Shown: positions 27,861 to 28,706 of the stretch, piece after piece
Numbering within the stretch: the first letter of the stretch is position 1
How the letters are laid out: every line of letters begins with the position of its first letter
DNA from: a virus
Reading direction: 5' to 3' (one strand)
IMG/VR virus record: IMGVR_UViG_3300047546_000298
Coordinates: 1 to 28,706 of that record
Length of the DNA stretch: 28,706 bases
Notes under the pieces: generated by a model
Databases searched by the model: none
What the model was told of the DNA's origin: nothing
Seen by the model: only the letters and a program-made list of their open reading frames with translations
Made by a program: the position numbers and the translations under genes

Positions 27861-28706
27861 AGACTTTCGTTGTCACGGGAGCTAGTGGCTATATTGGTTC
27901 TCATATGTGCTATGAACTTCGTCAAGCTTATTCTGATTGTAAGATCATAGCAATAGATAGAGTACAAAAACACAAGCTCAACCATCTCTATGATGATTTT
28001 GTTTTGATGGATCTGGCTAAGTCAAACTTTCATGTCTTTGAAAGAGAGAAGCCAGAATGTATCTTTCACTTTGCTGCCTCAACTTTAGTACCGCAAGGTG
28101 AGCAGAATCCTTATCACTACTACTATAACAATGTGATGTCATTGACCAAGGTTCTTGATGAGGCTATCTATGCTGGTGTCAAGAACTTTATCTTCTCTAG
28201 TACCTGTGCTGTCTATGGTCCTGTAAAGAAACCTGTCAGCGAAATGATGCCTATGAATCCTCAGAGCGTCTATGCAAAGTCTAAAGCTATGTGTGAAGAA
28301 ATTTTACAGGCCGCAGAAAGAGAACATGATATTCGTGCAGGTATTCTGCGATACTTCAATGCTGCTGGTCGAAACGTTGAGGCCGATCTGTATGAAGAAC
28401 ATGATCCAGAAACACACCTGATACCTAACATCGTTCGTGACTATAAACTAGACTTATATGGTAAAGACTTTGATACACCAGACGGTACTGCTATTCGTGA
28501 TTACATTCATGTAACAGACATTTGTAGATCACATATCAGAGCCTATGAATATATGGAAGAAAAGAACAAAGGAATAGTGTGTAATATCGGAACAGGTAAA
28601 GGTTATTCCGTTCTTCAGGTGGTTGATATCGTATCTCAAGTTATGGGTCGGAATGTTGATCTAGAGTTCCATGATAGACGACCAGGTGATGTTGATTGTT
28701 TGATTT
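27857..28706 (+). CDS. galE-like: UDP-glucose 4-epimerase-like SDR (partial, runs off the window)
   Basis: The open frame from GTG 27857 to the window edge gives 283 residues with no stop. NAD binding is shown by GASGYIGS (8-15), HFAASTLVPQGEQNP follows, and the active-site S/T region is SSTCAVYG (114-121) with Y139 and K143 in YAKSK. YFNAAG and DYIHVTD follow, then CNIGTGKGYSV and RRPGDVD. This order matches UDP-glucose 4-epimerase (GalE), interconverting UDP-glucose and UDP-galactose. The GTGA overlap and AAGGAA at 27845-27850 set the start. It extends the sugar cassette beyond the window; only the C-terminal part is missing. Confidence 0.85.
   Translation, partial: MKTFVVTGASGYIGSHMCYELRQAYSDCKIIAIDRVQKHKLNHLYDDFVLMDLAKSNFHVFEREKPECIFHFAASTLVPQGEQNPYHYYYNNVMSLTKVLDEAIYAGVKNFIFSSTCAVYGPVKKPVSEMMPMNPQSVYAKSKAMCEEILQAAEREHDIRAGILRYFNAAGRNVEADLYEEHDPETHLIPNIVRDYKLDLYGKDFDTPDGTAIRDYIHVTDICRSHIRAYEYMEEKNKGIVCNIGTGKGYSVLQVVDIVSQVMGRNVDLEFHDRRPGDVDCLI

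Overview
This window is part of a T4-superfamily (myovirus-type) tailed phage genome. Every gene I can support reads left to right. The core T4 replication and late-transcription set is present: homologues of gp55, gp47, gp46, gp1, gp45, DsbA, gp44, gp62 and RegA. A likely alphaproteobacterial host is suggested by companion genes: a CobS/CobT-type AAA+ and VWA pair, a DUF1127 microprotein, a DUF1289 protein, a short 'MWRLWAKALGEK' membrane protein and an Hsp20. The host is an inference and nothing in the window proves it.

Layout. (1) 1-3826: late sigma factor gp55, then the gp47/gp46 recombination nuclease with two small genes in between, packed with stop/start overlaps. (2) 3811-9053: genes behind their own strong sigma70-type promoters: a DUF4338/DruA-like protein, a large CobT-like VWA protein with an HEVGH motif, a CobS-like AAA+ ATPase, and a small winged-helix protein, ending in a terminator. 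(3) 9076-14884: a GT-A glycosyltransferase, dNMP kinase, sliding clamp, DsbA-like protein, two unknowns, clamp loader large subunit, a ParB-like gene of different codon use inserted inside the clamp loader pair, clamp loader small subunit and RegA. (4) 14884-18005: structural genes (a tail or fibre protein, a spike-like beta protein, a PAAR tip) with a dUTPase among them. (5) 18002-19037: a tRNA gene with initiator-type features behind an overlapping sigma70/late promoter, Hsp20, DUF1127 and a small membrane protein. (6) 19037-28706: a long, tightly overlapped cassette for sugar-nucleotide conversion and glycan assembly.

How it works together. The replication genes supply clamp, clamp loader, recombination nuclease and nucleotides. 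gp55 would direct RNA polymerase to late promoters, and one exact TATAAATA is visible at the tRNA gene. The sugar cassette has a GDP-mannose 3,5-epimerase, a dTDP-glucose 4,6-dehydratase, a TylC3-type C-methyltransferase, a UDP-glucose-4-epimerase-like protein, a GT10 fucosyltransferase-like enzyme, at least three other glycosyltransferase-like proteins and two further methyltransferases (one FkbM type). Together they could build an unusual glycan containing L-galactose and/or a branched deoxysugar. Its target (virion, DNA or host surface) cannot be told from sequence.

Points most worth a second look: the initiator-like tRNA and its promoter, the ParB-like insertion in the clamp loader operon, the DruA-like protein, the epimerase/fucosyltransferase pair, the recurring inverted repeats on -35 elements, and the start codon of the small membrane gene lying inside a -10 box. 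No IS element, CRISPR array or integrase was seen, and no stretch longer than about 120 bases lacks a feature.
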